A stretch of DNA of 64,000 bases from Yponomeuta sedellus (Eukaryota; Arthropoda; Insecta; Lepidoptera; Yponomeutidae). A program made the position numbers and the translations under genes. The stretch is from positions 7,894,357 to 7,958,356 of the forward strand of contig OW203747.1 in NCBI GenBank assembly GCA_934045075.1. Direction: 5' to 3'. Shown here one piece after another: positions 51,731-62,625 of the stretch (position 1 is the stretch's first letter; every line of letters begins with the position of its first letter). The notes under the pieces are model-generated. The model worked only from the letters and a program-made list of their open reading frames with translations. It searched no databases and was not told the DNA's origin.

Positions 51731-52419
51731 TGATGCTGGATGATTTGTCTGTTCCTACTGCTTCTGCACGAACTTTTTCCTGCATCGCTAGGTTCTCCCT
51801 CCACCACGGGGGCCAAGTCCTGGTTGGTGGACTAAACATAATATCACATTAATCACATTATAGTATTGAAGAACAACAATCCATTTTGGGGTCTCACCAG
51901 CTGGTCGCTCAATAATCGCGTGTCAACTTGCCGTGTTCATGGCCCAAAACCTCTTCCTATACGGCTCCAAAGAGCGACTCATTCCAATATGCTAATACAC
52001 CTAACTGGGTTCACTCGAGGCGGCAAGGTTTGATGGAATATAAATTCGATTTCCAGCCTTTAGTGACAATGGGAGGTTTTCAAGTTAAGTGGAAATTCTT
52101 AAGCCTGACGAAATCGAATGGAAATATTGGACGGCGAAGTGTGTGGGGGGCTAATGTATCCTCGAGTGGACATTTTAAGTAGATTTTGGAGTTCGACGGA
52201 TTGTGTTTGCTTTTGAACCGTGTGTGTTCCCTTATTGGTCTGGTCTGGTGAAGAATGCTCCATACCAAACAAATTCACATTTTGAGCGCCGCGTAGGTAA
52301 ATCAATAGACGAGGTTGACTATCAAAACAGAGGTCATAATTGCACTGGAAGTCACCTTACTTGATTTGTGCAGACGGTCTCAGTCTGGTTTATTTCCGTA
52401 TTTTGCAGAGTTTTTCCTA
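51731..52419. other. SINE-B scrap, otherwise featureless
   Basis: 51765-51833 (GCTAGGTTCTCCCTCCACCA) is a rearranged SINE-B 3' piece. Overlapping short frames at 51928-52305 are unrecognised. Confidence 0.4.
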
Positions 52420-52772
52420 ATCGCTCGTAGCCCCGGCGGCCTGAGTGATCTTAAATCACGAATGTTAAGCAACATAGGATGCATTCAGTGAATGAGTGAC
52501 CATCTATGACTAACCCTAGTGGCTTTTTTCTGAGCAGTTACGTGCTTCGCAAGGCACGCTAAGCAGTTGGTGCCCGCTGCCGTCGATAGTTGGTAGTCGT
52601 TAGGCCAAGTCAGAGGTTAGGGCGGCTTGAAAACTTCTGACAGTAAGAACAGCCACTAGTCTTGCAAGCATCCACCAATCTGGACATGGACTCCGTGGTG
52701 GAGTATGGCCTTTACCTTCCTCAGGGAAGAAACCCGTGCCCCTTGGTGGGGACATAATAAGTTGATGATGAT
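52420..52772 (+). mobile_element. SINE-B type II, full length
   Basis: ATCGCTCGTAGCCCCGGCGG head, TGTTAAGCAACATAGGATGC, AAAACTTCTGACAGTAAG, GTCTTGCAAGCATCCACC, then GACATAATAAGTTGATGATG tail. Confidence 0.9.
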
Positions 52773-53034
52773 CCTAGTTTGGGCCCAGCTCGTGAAGTAG
52801 GACAACTCGAGTCGCGCGTTTTAAATATCAAAAGTGGAGAGTTTCCAGTATATCAAATGTCAAATTCTGACAATTTAGCGCCAAAAAACGCGTGCTTCGC
52901 TCCTTTGTACTACCCAGGCAGGACGTGATTGTGCTGTGTGGAAATTATTATCATTATTAAAATTAAACAAAAATCAAAAAAATCTAGTCCCTGTCTGTGA
53001 AATTCCGGTCCCTGTTTAATTTCTCTTCTTCTTC
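52773..53034. other. No recognised feature
   Basis: No repeat or coding signal recognised. Confidence 0.4.
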
Positions 53035-53290
53035 TTTGTCTTTGCCTAATCCCATGATTTGGGGCCGGCTCTCCTCGTTCTTTTGCTCAAGGATTTTCTG
53101 TCCTGGGTTGTCCACTCAACTGGGCTTGCTCCAAGTCCTTTGCTACCGTGGCCCACCAGGTGGTTTGTGGTGGCTCCTCATAGCATCAGCCATTTGATCC
53201 CCACTGCTTCCAAACTTCCCGGTCTTGTGCCGTCCTCATCAAGCGGCTCCCCGCCACCGTATCCTTCTTATATAATGGGCTGAAATGATT
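53035..53290 (-). mobile_element. Possible LINE coding end
   Basis: Minus strand contains RTAQDREVWKQW before a stop, the D-R-x-x-W motif of LINE C-termini, in a locally GC-richer stretch. Rest of the frame is broken. Confidence 0.4.
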
Positions 53291-53860
53291 TGACCGAATC
53301 TCTACCCGTAACTTCTTGAACTACCAACTTAGCGGCAAATCTTTGGCAATCGGCCCCCACTCGGCGACACTGCTAGGCAAGTAGGAAACTGCTATCACTC
53401 GAACATTTCCTATCATAACAACTTCTGCAAGGTAGAGCTGCACAGAGGGTCGGTTCGACGTGAAGTTGGACCTGTCGACATTTTATCGACAAGGAATTAT
53501 AGTTCTCAAAGATTGCCTAGTTCATAGCAACTTCACGGGTTCTTTTACCTGGTTATGTTTTTATATTAAATTTGCCGACCGCACTCAGGTCGGGAGACGG
53601 AAAACCAACTTATGCAGATGGAGCCTTATTGGTGAGGAGCGAAACCACTGCTGTTGCTGAGTCTCTCTTCAGACTATTATTCCTCACATCTCTAAGTACC
53701 TTGTGTACGTCTACATGAAATGAATTTAATTGTTAAGGTACAATGTAAAATTGAAGCCGCTGCCTGCGAGCCGTAGTATAGAAAAAGGCAGCACGAAAAA
53801 AACTCTCCTTTGACTACACCATCTCTCAAGTAGTAGTAAATGTAATGAATCAGTTGCCGT
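53291..53860. other. No recognised feature
   Basis: No repeat or coding signal recognised. Confidence 0.4.
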
Positions 53861-54072
53861 ACGATGTCTACCCTTGTACGTCCCTACTACTGGGGCACAG
53901 GTCTCTTTCTGCATCAGAGGTCGCGGGTTCGAATCCCGGCATGGGTCAAATTTATAGCCTCTAAATAGGTTTTTAAAATTGTCCTTATCACGGGTTAGTG
54001 CATTAAAAATAAAAATAGTAAAATCAAGTGATTGATTCCAATCACTCGGTTCGGCTAGGCCACGAGCGTTTC
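53861..54072 (-). mobile_element. SINE-B copy interrupted by SINE-A
   Basis: 53861-53915 is the reversed SINE-B 3' end (CCCTTGTACGTCCCTACTAC); 54025-54072 is its 5' end (AAGTGATTGATTCCAATCAC). The middle of the SINE-B is missing, so deletion accompanied the insertion or a later event. Confidence 0.82.
53916..54024 (+). mobile_element. SINE-A, 5' truncated, inside SINE-B
   Basis: AGAGGTCGCGGGTTCGAATC to CACGGGTTAGTGCATTAAAA with A-rich end. Confidence 0.88.
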
Positions 54073-54404
54073 ACCTATACGTGTGATAAGTTTTCATGAT
54101 TGCTATCAATAGCTTTACATGCCAAAACATTAGTGAATTGTCTTACAAAAGTAAGGAATACATAAGGGCCGGATACACGAACAGTACACTCGAAAGGAAT
54201 TGGCGGTCACAGACGCTAGAGTACGCGTGTCCGAGTTCTGAGCCAATAAAATCGAATTGGTTTTATCACCGACACCATACTATTTATAGACGATCAGACG
54301 TGGCACGGTTCAGACAGCGGATTCGGTGCGGTCCACACCATATCAGTTTGTCTGTTGTCTACGGAACACAATTAGTACTACTAAGCGTCTGCTTATAATC
54401 GGCA
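54073..54404. other. No recognised repeat
   Basis: Blocks near 54290-54350 and 54640-54720 look like diverged inverted partners (ACGATCAGACG / CGATCGTCTG), possibly an old MITE. Not firm. Confidence 0.35.
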
Positions 54405-54410
54405 ATATAA

Positions 54411-54455
54411 TCGGTTCTATCTGACTCGGCTACTATCGGATAGAACCGATTATAT
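54411..54455. repeat. Hairpin, 16-bp arms
   Basis: TATAATCGGTTCTATC pairs with GATAGAACCGATTATA around a 13-nt loop. Confidence 0.85.
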
Positions 54456-54519
54456 AGAAATAAGGTAAGGTTTTTTTTGTACTGTTATTTGTAATTTCAC
54501 AAAAGTTTTCAAAATACCG

Positions 54520-54632
54520 AAGAAAAGTTTTATACAGAGCAGGAAATAGTATTACACTCGTATGTTTTCGGCGAAAACCGAAGCCTACTCTAGAGCCCGA
54601 GGTATATGCTAAAAGCAAACAGACTGTATTTC
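54520..54632. mobile_element. MITE of the CAGTCTG family, one end missing
   Basis: TTTTATACAGAGCAGGAAAT, GGCGAAAACCGAAGCC, CCCGAGGTATATGCTAAAAG and CAAACAGACTGTA. Confidence 0.75.
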
Positions 54633-55239
54633 GTGTTCGCTCGGTCTGATGGTACGTCTAATCCGCTGTCCAGTTCGTACCAAGTTCGATCGTCTGTTAG
54701 TACTATAAGAACGGAGCACTGAAACTCCTGTGATCTTCTGTTTATACTCTGTGCCTTCAGCGAGCAAACTCCTAAGTGGGTCTAAGTGATTTCTAAGCAA
54801 ACCTGCTTGAACTTACCTCGTTATCTCGATTGTGGTTTACACTGACTTTCTCGATGTGTGGAAGACTTGTGCCCCGCAAGTTTATACTCAATTAAAGTTG
54901 CTGAAGTTTTTGTCGTCCGGAGCGAGGTTCGCCGTTTTATTTGCATGGAACTATTTGAATTTGAGTGCGCCGCTTTGCGTCCAAGAGTCGGGAATTACAT
55001 GGCGTGTTTCGAGTCTTGACTTTTTGAGATAACTACTCGTGCCTGCTTCAGGGTTTTAAGCCTTTTCTGCGTGGAGAATGCCACGTTTCAAATAATTGAC
55101 AATTGTTCCGTGATGTTCCTTTTTGAGGAAATTCCAAAGTTGACTGACGCATAGGTAAGTACTACAGTAAGTACACATCTACATCCCAAAAAAACTGGAC
55201 AAGTGCAAGTAGTAACAACAAACAACTAGAAACTAAACC
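54633..55239. other. No recognised feature
   Basis: A 66-codon frame at 54832-55032 has no recognised motif. Confidence 0.4.
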
Positions 55240-55247
55240 TTGTACTT

Positions 55248-55469
55248 AATTTTAAAAGACCTATTTAGAGGCTAAAAAGTCCACCCGTCCCGGGATTCGA
55301 ACCCGCGACCTCTGGCTATCCGGGCCAGCGCTCTTTCCAACTGAGCTAATGGGCGACTCACCGGCATCAGTGAAATTTCGAACCTCTTTACAATATTCTC
55401 TGTATTACGTAATAGGTCTTTTAAAATTGCCCTTAGCACGGGTTAGTGCATTTAAAAAAAGAATATAAT
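55248..55469 (+). mobile_element. SINE-A insertion with inverted arm and target duplication
   Basis: 55255-55410 is SINE-A on the minus strand from GACCTATTTAGAGGC to the leader; at 55411 it becomes plus strand (AATAGGTCTTTTAAAATTGC) and ends CACGGGTTAGTGCATTT plus A-rich tail. TTGTACTT lies at 55240-55247 and 55470-55477, with imperfect extension. Confidence 0.82.
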
Positions 55470-55529
55470 TTGTACTTCATTCTTAAGAATTACTTACTCC
55501 TGCAAAATGAAATTAAAAGGTTATATTCA

Positions 55530-55640
55530 AATTAGATTAGATTAGAACTCGTTATTGTACACACCAGAAAACAAAATACATAAAAAGGCTTACACATCTA
55601 AGCTATTGCCGTGTACAATTGGCGTACAATTAGCACAGAA
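55530..55640 (-). mobile_element. LINE-beta-like 3' end
   Basis: TTAGATTAGATTAGAACTCG tail, GTACACACCAGAAAAC and GTGTACAATTGGCG. Confidence 0.6.
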
Positions 55641-56433
55641 ACTGCGGCTTAATGAACGCTACGACTCAAACTAGGTGTCTATTCCTAAATCTAGATCATT
55701 TTGAAGAAAAAATGGACAAATAAACTCCAAACTTAGCCTTGACAAAACTGCAAATATAAGTTCGTGGTTCAGATTCCGATTCATTTATTCGCATAAGCAT
55801 GGTTTAATAGTACAATGGCATGCATGTAGGTGTATGAAAAGAGCCTCCCCAAATGACGTACTCACTGAGCCCTTACGTCTGGCGCACCCTGGGCAACAAT
55901 GAGCGAGTCCCTAACGCTGATTGGCTAATCCTTTCACCACGATGGCTTGCCATCGACACGCGAAGAATGCATGCGTTATATGGTTGTAAATGGTTATATA
56001 ACAATATAACTGTCATGTTAGTTTTGCTTCAAAATGTTTTGCTACAAAATGGCGCGAAAATGCTCATAGGGAGGTTCACCATAACACAATAATTACTAAT
56101 AAGTCACAAAACAAGGCTGTGAATGTATGTCAAGTCAAGTCGGGTTTGTACCCCGGCTGGGGACAAAAACACTGGGGACAAAAAATTCTTTTGAGCTATG
56201 AAACAGAAAAAACCGGTCTTATTAATAGACACACGTTATTTTACAACTATCTTCAAATGTAGTCTAAACGGTGTTGCGTAACGGTAAGGACCAATTTTAA
56301 CTGAATTTGAGGAGTGTTTCAGAGAAAACGTGTTTTATGAATAACTCTTTTAGTTTTTAAGGTGTTTTAGTAAGCCTGTAAGCATATACCAGAGAGCTGA
56401 TTCTCGTTCATGCGAACTGAAAGCGTAGACGCA

Positions 56434-56470
<37 letters not shown>

Positions 56471-57030
56471 ATTAGACATTTGTCTTTTTTTACATTGTCT
56501 CATAAAAATCAAAATCAGTCGTATGCGCGAATTTGCTAATAAATTTCGCTCACTTTGATGTGTCTTAGTGTCGTAATCATAACCATAATTAATTCACTGT
56601 CGTTCGACTTTTTATTCAGAATTCAAGTCTTACGTCCTAGAGTCGTATACGAATTATTTTCTAACGAAGTAAGAATTGCCTGCCACCATTTCAACACCAA
56701 AGTCTTTAATCAGCTGGCTGTCCGCTGCAAACAGCCTTAAGCCCAAAAGTGGCGTATTTTCCTTACACGATTAACCAGCGGATTTCCCGTTCCAGTGGAA
56801 GAGAATAAGGTTGTTTTATTCTGACAAATTTTAGTATTCCGAACTGAGCTGGCCATGTCATGAGGTCAGATAGCTGAATTAAAAATGTACTCTATTGGTC
56901 ACGTAAAATGCATATGCGATGACATCGTAACAGACTAGGCCCCATGAGTTGAGATATTTGGGCCGAAAATTAATTCTATCAGCCCCATAAAATAGATACG
57001 CGATGACGACGTAACAGACGAGGCTCCATG
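55641..57030. other. Mostly unique; SINE-E scrap and (AT)n
   Basis: 56140-56190 (TTTGTACCCCGGCTGGGG) is a SINE-E B-box remnant. 56433-56471 is (AT)n. No coding feature recognised. Confidence 0.45.
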
Positions 57031-57033
57031 AGA

Positions 57034-57272
57034 TGAGATGTACATACATCTTACATACATACATATATACATACATACATACATACATACATACATACAT
57101 ACATACATACATACATACATACATACATACATACATACATACATACATACATACATACATACATACATACATACATACATACATACATACATACATACAT
57201 ACATACATACATACATACATACATACATACATACATACATACATACATACATACATACATACATACATACAT
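57034..57272. repeat. (TACA)n microsatellite, about 230 bp
   Basis: Tetranucleotide array with early imperfections. It joins AACCTCACGCCTTTATCCC at 57273, the companion sequence also seen reversed at 4990-5025. Confidence 0.98.
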
Positions 57273-57411
57273 AACCTCACGCCTTTATCCCAGAGGGGTA
57301 GGCAGAGACCAAGGACTACCACTTGCCACGATCCTGCCAAATCAACTTCGCTTTATCGACTTTCGTAAGTCATTGCAGTGGACTACATAATATAGCCTGA
57401 AGAAGAATAAG
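57273..57411 (+). mobile_element. Microsatellite-associated repeat plus LINE-alpha tail
   Basis: CCTCACGCCTTTATCCCAG, GGGTAGGCAGAGACCAAGG, CTTGCCACGATCCTGCC form a dispersed companion of (TACA)n. 57375-57411 is a LINE-alpha/SINE-C tail (GTGGACTACATAATATAGCC). Confidence 0.65.
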
Positions 57412-57745
57412 ATGACGTCCCTTACCAGCCTTTCCACTCACTTTCTATACACATTCGATACACTGTAAATACAATCAATGGACAATGGAATAAAATCAAG
57501 TAGACAGCCACGACACAGGCTCGGCCTAGTGTGGAAGCCCGAGAGTCCATAGTAGCACTGTTTTGCTCACGCTCGTGACTCACTTGCGTCGATCTGTAAA
57601 CCGGTGCTAACTATTAAGAGCGCTATCTACCCGTCACCCACGACACAGCCTGCGCCTAGTGTGGGAGTCGCAATAGATCATAATTAATGTAATATTTTTT
57701 TTATAAGTATTTTTTTTTTTTATTTTACTTAATTTACATAACTTT
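57412..57745. other. No recognised feature
   Basis: Two copies of CACGACACAG...CCTAGTGTGG(A/G)AG at 57510 and 57640 form a short direct repeat. Confidence 0.4.
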
Positions 57746-58100
57746 CTAAAATAGTGAAGAAACTGTAGACTTGTGCTGTTGTATCGGAAAAGTCCGACCA
57801 GGTTTCGCTCCGATTCGCAGAGCTTGATCATGGTGAGCAGAGACGGAGCTTGCGTCGTCGGTTGCTCGTCTCACACTACGGAAAAGCGCGCGGCGCGCCC
57901 GCGCCGAGATAGGTGGGGCGGGTGCCAACACTGGCTGCGGGGGATTCCCGCTGGCTTGCGCCGCAGCGCCTACTGCTTTCCCGTCGTCAATGTCACTAGG
58001 CATGATGGCACAGACACAGCTCACGACATCTTCGTTCTTGCAGTGTCGATTTCGATATTCACTATCACTGCACTTTCGTAGAACCGGTTTCCAGGCCGGC
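57746..58100 (-). other. Locally GC- and CpG-rich segment, possible coding or promoter piece
   Basis: 57870-57980 is CG-rich (CGCGCGGCGCGCCCGCGCCG). A 92-codon minus frame (57746-58024) reads PSARARRALFRSVRRATDD-like text with no domain I know; a plus frame overlaps. Composition differs sharply from its surroundings. Could be a first exon or a transposed fragment. Confidence 0.3.
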
Positions 58101-58139
58101 GGAAGAGCCCATCCACTGTCTCTATGTGTTGTGCTTACG

Positions 58140-58272
58140 AAAGTTTTAGTTCAAAAATGTGAAGAAACGTTTTATGCAGAGCAGGAAGTTGTATTACACT
58201 CGTGTGCTTTCGGCGAAAACCGAAGCCTACTCTAGAACCCGAGGTATATTCTAAAAGCTAACAGACTGTACC
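58140..58272. mobile_element. MITE of the CAGTCTG family, one end missing
   Basis: TATGCAGAGCAGGAAGTTG, GGCGAAAACCGAAGCC, CCCGAGGTATATTCTAAAAG and CTAACAGACTGTA. Confidence 0.78.
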
Positions 58273-59094
58273 TAGCGAAACCCTCAATCGAGAACGTAGA
58301 ACCTAACGGAATCCCAACGAAAATTTCTACTAGGGCTTCTACGTTTTACGGTTCTACGTTTCCAACGGAAATTTCTAGTAGAGGTCATCCTGAAACTCGC
58401 TCATTGCCGGGTAAAACAGTAAATAACGGACTGAGAGAGGCATCGAACAATATGAACACATGTGGTGCAACATGACACATCGCGTGATAAGCCCTGATGT
58501 GTTAATAACGTTTCTATACGGTATTGTGTCCATGGCAAGTGAGGAACGGAGGACTTAGCTGCAACGTTTGGTCAAGCGTCCAGTTTAGTCAAGCGGCAAG
58601 TTTGGCGAAAGTCGAGTTTGACCAACCGATGCTGAGATTTTAGATTTAGTTGCTCTTTGGGGCATGATATTTTAGTTTGAAAGAGTAATGAAAAATGTGT
58701 TTTGCACAGAATTCTACACTATAGGTAATTAGTCGACGTAGATGAATCGGATAAAGCGTATTGAGTGTATGTTAATGTTAGTGTCACATCTTTGCCTCAA
58801 ATACACAACCTCTTTGTCTTGTAACTCAGTTTGCCTCGGTCTCAGTCTCAGCCTCAGTTTTGGTTGTATTGCCATATTTTTGATTTCCTTGCATGCTTTC
58901 AATAGCACATGGCCATTAATTTTAAAACCAGGACAAGTTATTCTGTTGTGCGAAAGTTATTTGTTTATTTATTTATTAACATCTCTGTTAGTTAGCCAAA
59001 GTACTTACAAGAAAAAACTATTCACATCTGTTAACAGTACATTCATAGATTTTATTAGTGTACGTAAACCAATGGGTAAATCTTGTTTTACTTG
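58273..59094. other. Short direct repeat, otherwise featureless
   Basis: CAACGAAAATTTCTACTAGGG (58314) and CAACGGAAATTTCTAGTAG (58363) repeat nearby. A 127-codon plus frame at 58742-59125 is leucine-rich in part but shows no family signature and runs into LINE-alpha. Confidence 0.4.
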
Positions 59095-59312
59095 CCACGC
59101 GAAGAACCGACAACCGTTGGAGTAAACGTGTTCTCGAGTGGACACTGCGACTCAGCAAACGTAGTGTAGAACGCCCTCCTACCAGGTGGGATGACGATCT
59201 GCGAAAAACTGCCGGCAGATGCTGGATGCGGCAAGCTGAAGACAGGGCGCTATGGCGCTTATTAGAGGAGGGCTTTGTCCAGCAGTGGACTGCATAATAT
59301 AGCCTGAAGAAG
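59095..59312 (+). mobile_element. LINE-alpha 3' end
   Basis: Open to 59297: RRTDNRWSKRVLEWTLRLSK, PPTRWDDDLRKTAGRCWMRQ and QQWTA, then ATAGCCTGAAGAAGAAGAAG. The most intact C-terminus of this family in the window. Confidence 0.88.
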
Positions 59313-59568
59313 AAGAAGAAAAAGCTAAGTCTGCACCGCGCTAAAATACGGCAACCCTCCCGCTTCCCCGCTCACCTTCCCATGATCGTCTTTCCCTTTC
59401 AGTACGGCTAGCATCTTTGCCGTCTCAATAGTTTTCGTCTCCTACTTATTGTTTTATTTAATTTTTGGACTGGTCTTGTTACGTTTTTAAACATAGTAAA
59501 CAACGCGATGTGCAAACTAAGCTTGAAGGGCTATACGTTGTAAATAATATATGACGCTACGATAAGAT

Positions 59569-59922
59569 ACGATAGCAACCCTTGTATGTCCCCACTGCTG
59601 GGTCACGGGTCTCTTCCTGCATCGCAGCAAGGTAAGGCCATACTCCATAATGGGAGCCAAGTCCGGGTTCGTGGAAGATTGTACGGGCTTTACTGTCAGA
59701 AGTTATCAAGCCGCCCATGAGGCCTCTGACATGACTTAACGACTGCCATTACATGACAGCCAGCACCGATGGCTTAGCGTGCCTTGCAAAGCATGGAAAC
59801 GCTCGGAAAAATGCCACTAGCGGTAGCGGGGTCACCCATACTGCACTCGACCGCGCCTGTTGTTGATTAACTCAAGTGATTGATTGCAATCACTCGGTTC
59901 GACTAGGGCACGAGCGCTTCAC
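59569..59922 (-). mobile_element. SINE-B (5S rRNA-derived), full length
   Basis: CGATAGCAACCCTTGTATGT to GGGCACGAGCGCTTC; small deletions in the 5S region. Confidence 0.93.
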
Positions 59923-60330
59923 TACTTGATGATTTGAAACATATTAATCCACGGGAGGAGCTTGAAGGGCTATACGTAGTAAATATTATAAGACATGCTA
60001 AAAATAAAAGCAGGTAAAGCAGGCTTTTCGAAGGCTCTGGAAAAGAATTACCGCTAAGACCCGTTGCGAACACAAAAGGTTGTGGTCACTGTACAAAAGC
60101 AATTCGCAAAAGGATTTCGGCTATCCCACTTTCTTGCGGCTCTGCTCTTATATGTGAAAAGAAATTATTGTGTTACAATCTCTGGATTGTACACAGAAAT
60201 ATACTCACATTTGTACCGTCCACACGGGTATTATCCACAACGAATGACCTATAAGCTGACTGACTGGAATCAATTTAATAATAACATCCACAAAACACTT
60301 TGATTAATTTCATTTAGATATTGTTTGACA
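59923..60330. other. No recognised feature
   Basis: GAAGGGCTATACGT-GTAAATA-TATA at 59526 recurs at 59963, flanking the SINE-B. A 79-codon frame at 60064-60303 is unrecognised. Confidence 0.4.
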
Positions 60331-60693
60331 TCGCTCGTAGCCTCGGCTGTCTGAGTGATTAAACGATCACGAAGGTTAAGCAACACAGGGCGCGATCAGT
60401 GCATGGATAGGTAAATCATCCATGACTAAGGCTAGTGCCATTTTTCCCGGCAATTCCGTGCTTCCCAAGGCACGCTAAGCAGTTGGTTCCGGCTGCAGTC
60501 CTGGCAGTCGTTAAGCCAAGTCAGAGGCCTAAGGGCGGCTTGAAAACTTCTGACAGTAAGACTAGCCACTAGTCTTGCAAGCTTCCAACAATCCGGACTT
60601 GGTCCCCGTGGTCTAGTATGGCCTATACCTTCCTCAGGGAAGAGACCCGTGCCCCTCGGTGGGGACATAGTGGGTTGATGATGACTATGATGA
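60331..60693 (+). mobile_element. SINE-B type II, full length; clearest 5S similarity
   Basis: TCGCTCGTAGCCTCGGCTG, then GATCACGAAGGTTAAGCAAC, AGGGCGCGATCAGTGCATGG and ATAGGTAAATCATCC track the internal control region of insect 5S rRNA. Tail GGGTTGATGATGACTATGATG. Confidence 0.92.
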
Positions 60694-61321
60694 TTGTTTG
60701 ACAGATTTATAGTATTATCACGCGGCTAGATTTTTTATGGATTTAAATTTGTTCTTTCGTCTGACCCTTTTATGCGATAACCACTAAAAGATCACAAAAT
60801 AATGATTTTTTTTCTTTATACCGTATACAAATGACCACTTTGTTTAGATGTTTCTGGTATTTTTTTGCCTCTCATGGATTTTAACGATGGGTAGCCTAAA
60901 TGTTACCCGGAAATTTAATAAACTACAGGATATTGTTAAAATCGTTAGCAATGTTACAAGGATGTAAAATGTTCATTGTAAGAAACAGAAACATTGATGA
61001 TCAAATCAGTAATTTTATACTTATATCTTTAAATATTCGCGATTTTTTACCTTTGGCTCTAAACTGTGAATCCAAATTCGAAGTGGAATGAAGTACCGTA
61101 ATGTTGAAAGCCGTTTTCTGATCTTAATACGGAATGCCATGTAAAGAACGGCAATCAAGCCGTTCAGTTAACGTAAATATAAAGAATAGAATCTTTAGGT
61201 TACTAAGGATAAGCTGAGTTCCTGCACCCGCATGCTCTTTGAGTAATAAAACAGCTTAATATATTATCACACAAAACTGTGTGATAATAATATCAAGCAT
61301 TCATGCATTTTTTCTTTAATA
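60694..61321. other. No recognised feature; one short hairpin
   Basis: ATTATCACACAAAACTGTGTGATAAT at 61264-61289 forms an 11-bp stem. Otherwise featureless. Confidence 0.4.
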
Positions 61322-61524
61322 CCTAGTGGAACCGAGTGATTGTAGTCTTTCATCCATGTCTGAGACATGGGCGGCTTGATAACTTCTGACAGTAAGGTTC
61401 GCCACTGTCTTGCAATCCTCCACCAACCCAGACTTGGCCCCCGGGGTGGAGTATGGCCTAACCTTCCTGCGATTCAAGAAAAGACCCGTGCCCCAGAAGT
61501 GGGTACGTACAAAAGGGTGATATC
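61322..61524 (+). mobile_element. SINE-B with large internal deletion
   Basis: CTAGTGGAACCGAGTGATTG jumps after about 25 bp to GGGCGGCTTGATAACTTC and continues to the 3' end. Confidence 0.85.
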
Positions 61525-61898
61525 AAACCTCAATATCTTTTTTTTTCTTTTGATCAGTACTAAGTCTATTGGCGGGTGGGGACAGAGCTCATACAATTTA
61601 CTGCATGGTCCTTCAATATTGCCCGGGACATAATTAAAAAATCCCACTATTCCCGGGAGCACCGTGGCGCAGTTTGCTCATATAAAATTAAGTTTATAAT
61701 TAATTCATTACTACAGCACACTACAGTACTGGCGAGTACCGGATACACGTAGTGGTCATAGACTAAAGAATTACAGAAAGGGGAGGTGACGGCTGAGAAT
61801 AGACTGGTGTATCCAGCGTCGAAGTGCTGTAGTAGTAAAAAAAAAAAGATAAACAACACTATCTGCTTAACACATTACGTCACCACATCAAAAAACAC
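61525..61898. other. No recognised feature
   Basis: No repeat or coding signal recognised. Confidence 0.4.
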
Positions 61899-61901
61899 TA
61901 A

Positions 61902-62039
61902 CCCCCTTATTCATAATAGTATGTTAACTTTAAGCAATGCTTATTCTCACTCTGTCCTCTTCTATTGACCTAAGTCAGAATGAAAGAGAACACTCTTTAG
62001 CAGCTGTTTTAAGCTAGCGGACTATTATGAATAAGGGGG
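61902..62039. mobile_element. PIF/Harbinger-type MITE, 138 bp, TAA duplication
   Basis: CCCCCTTATTCATAATAGT and its inverse ACTATTATGAATAAGGGGG bound the element. TAA at 61899-61901 and 62040-62042 fits the 3-bp TWA target preference of PIF/Harbinger elements. Confidence 0.85.
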
Positions 62040-62044
62040 TAATA

Positions 62045-62398
62045 TTATAAAGGCAAAAGTTCGTGAGTGTATATGTTTGTTACTTTTTCACGTCTAATCA
62101 TTTGGAGCGATTTAAATAAAATTTAGTATACACTATTTTTATTTTTAATGCACTAACCCGTGCTAAGGAACAAATTTAAAAACCTATTTAGAGGCTAAAC
62201 ATTTCAATTGGTAGAGCGCTGGAACGGATAGCCAGAGGTTGCGGGTTCGAATCCCGGCATGGGTGAAATTTTTAGCCTCTAAATAGGTTTTTAAAATTTA
62301 GTATAGTTAGTTGACACCCTGGATAAACACATAGGCTACGTTTTACTGCGGAAAAATTGATTAACCGCGGGTGACACCGCGGGGCACAGCTAGTAATA
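62045..62398 (+). mobile_element. RTE-type dispersed repeat split by SINE-A
   Basis: TATAAAGGCAAAAGTTCGTG, GTATATGTTTGTTAC at the left; ACACATAGGCTACG and GCGGGGCACAGCTAGTAAT at the right. Interrupted by 62131-62292 plus one copy of the target repeat. Confidence 0.75.
62131..62292 (-). mobile_element. SINE-A insertion with inverted arm, 13-bp target duplication
   Basis: A-rich tail and 3' part on the minus strand (to 62204), then plus-strand core from CAATTGGTAGAGCGCTGG to AAATAGGTTTTT at 62292. AAAATTTAGTATA flanks at 62118-62130 and 62293-62305. The end overlaps the target by the shared TTAAAATTT-like text. Confidence 0.9.
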
Positions 62399-62625
62399 TC
62401 CCAAAAATCTACGAAAACAATTGATCAACACAGAAATATCAGTAAAGTTGACCGTTATCCTTTCATTCCTAAAATTTGCAATCAAATATTTACTGGCTCT
62501 AAGTGTATACAAAGGTTCTGAATTGAGAACAGAGTACATGTAAACTTCGGCACTTCCTCATAACTCTGTTATCTTGTATAGGTCCTGTACGACATTCTTC
62601 AGCAGCCCACAGCCAAAATTTTGGG
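62399..62625. other. No recognised feature
   Basis: No repeat or coding signal recognised. Confidence 0.4.

Noticed and set aside
52420..52560. 5S rRNA gene or pseudogene
   Set aside because: Similarity covers only the internal control region; the rest is the SINE-B body found at many loci.
58742..59125. 127-codon plus-strand protein with hydrophobic stretches
   Set aside because: Ends by running into LINE-alpha in another frame; no signature motif.
61367..61633. Protein frames inside SINE-B copies on either strand (GLTVRSYQAA, KHGSARKNATSGSHG)
   Set aside because: Repeat-derived and out of register between copies; SINE-B is non-coding.
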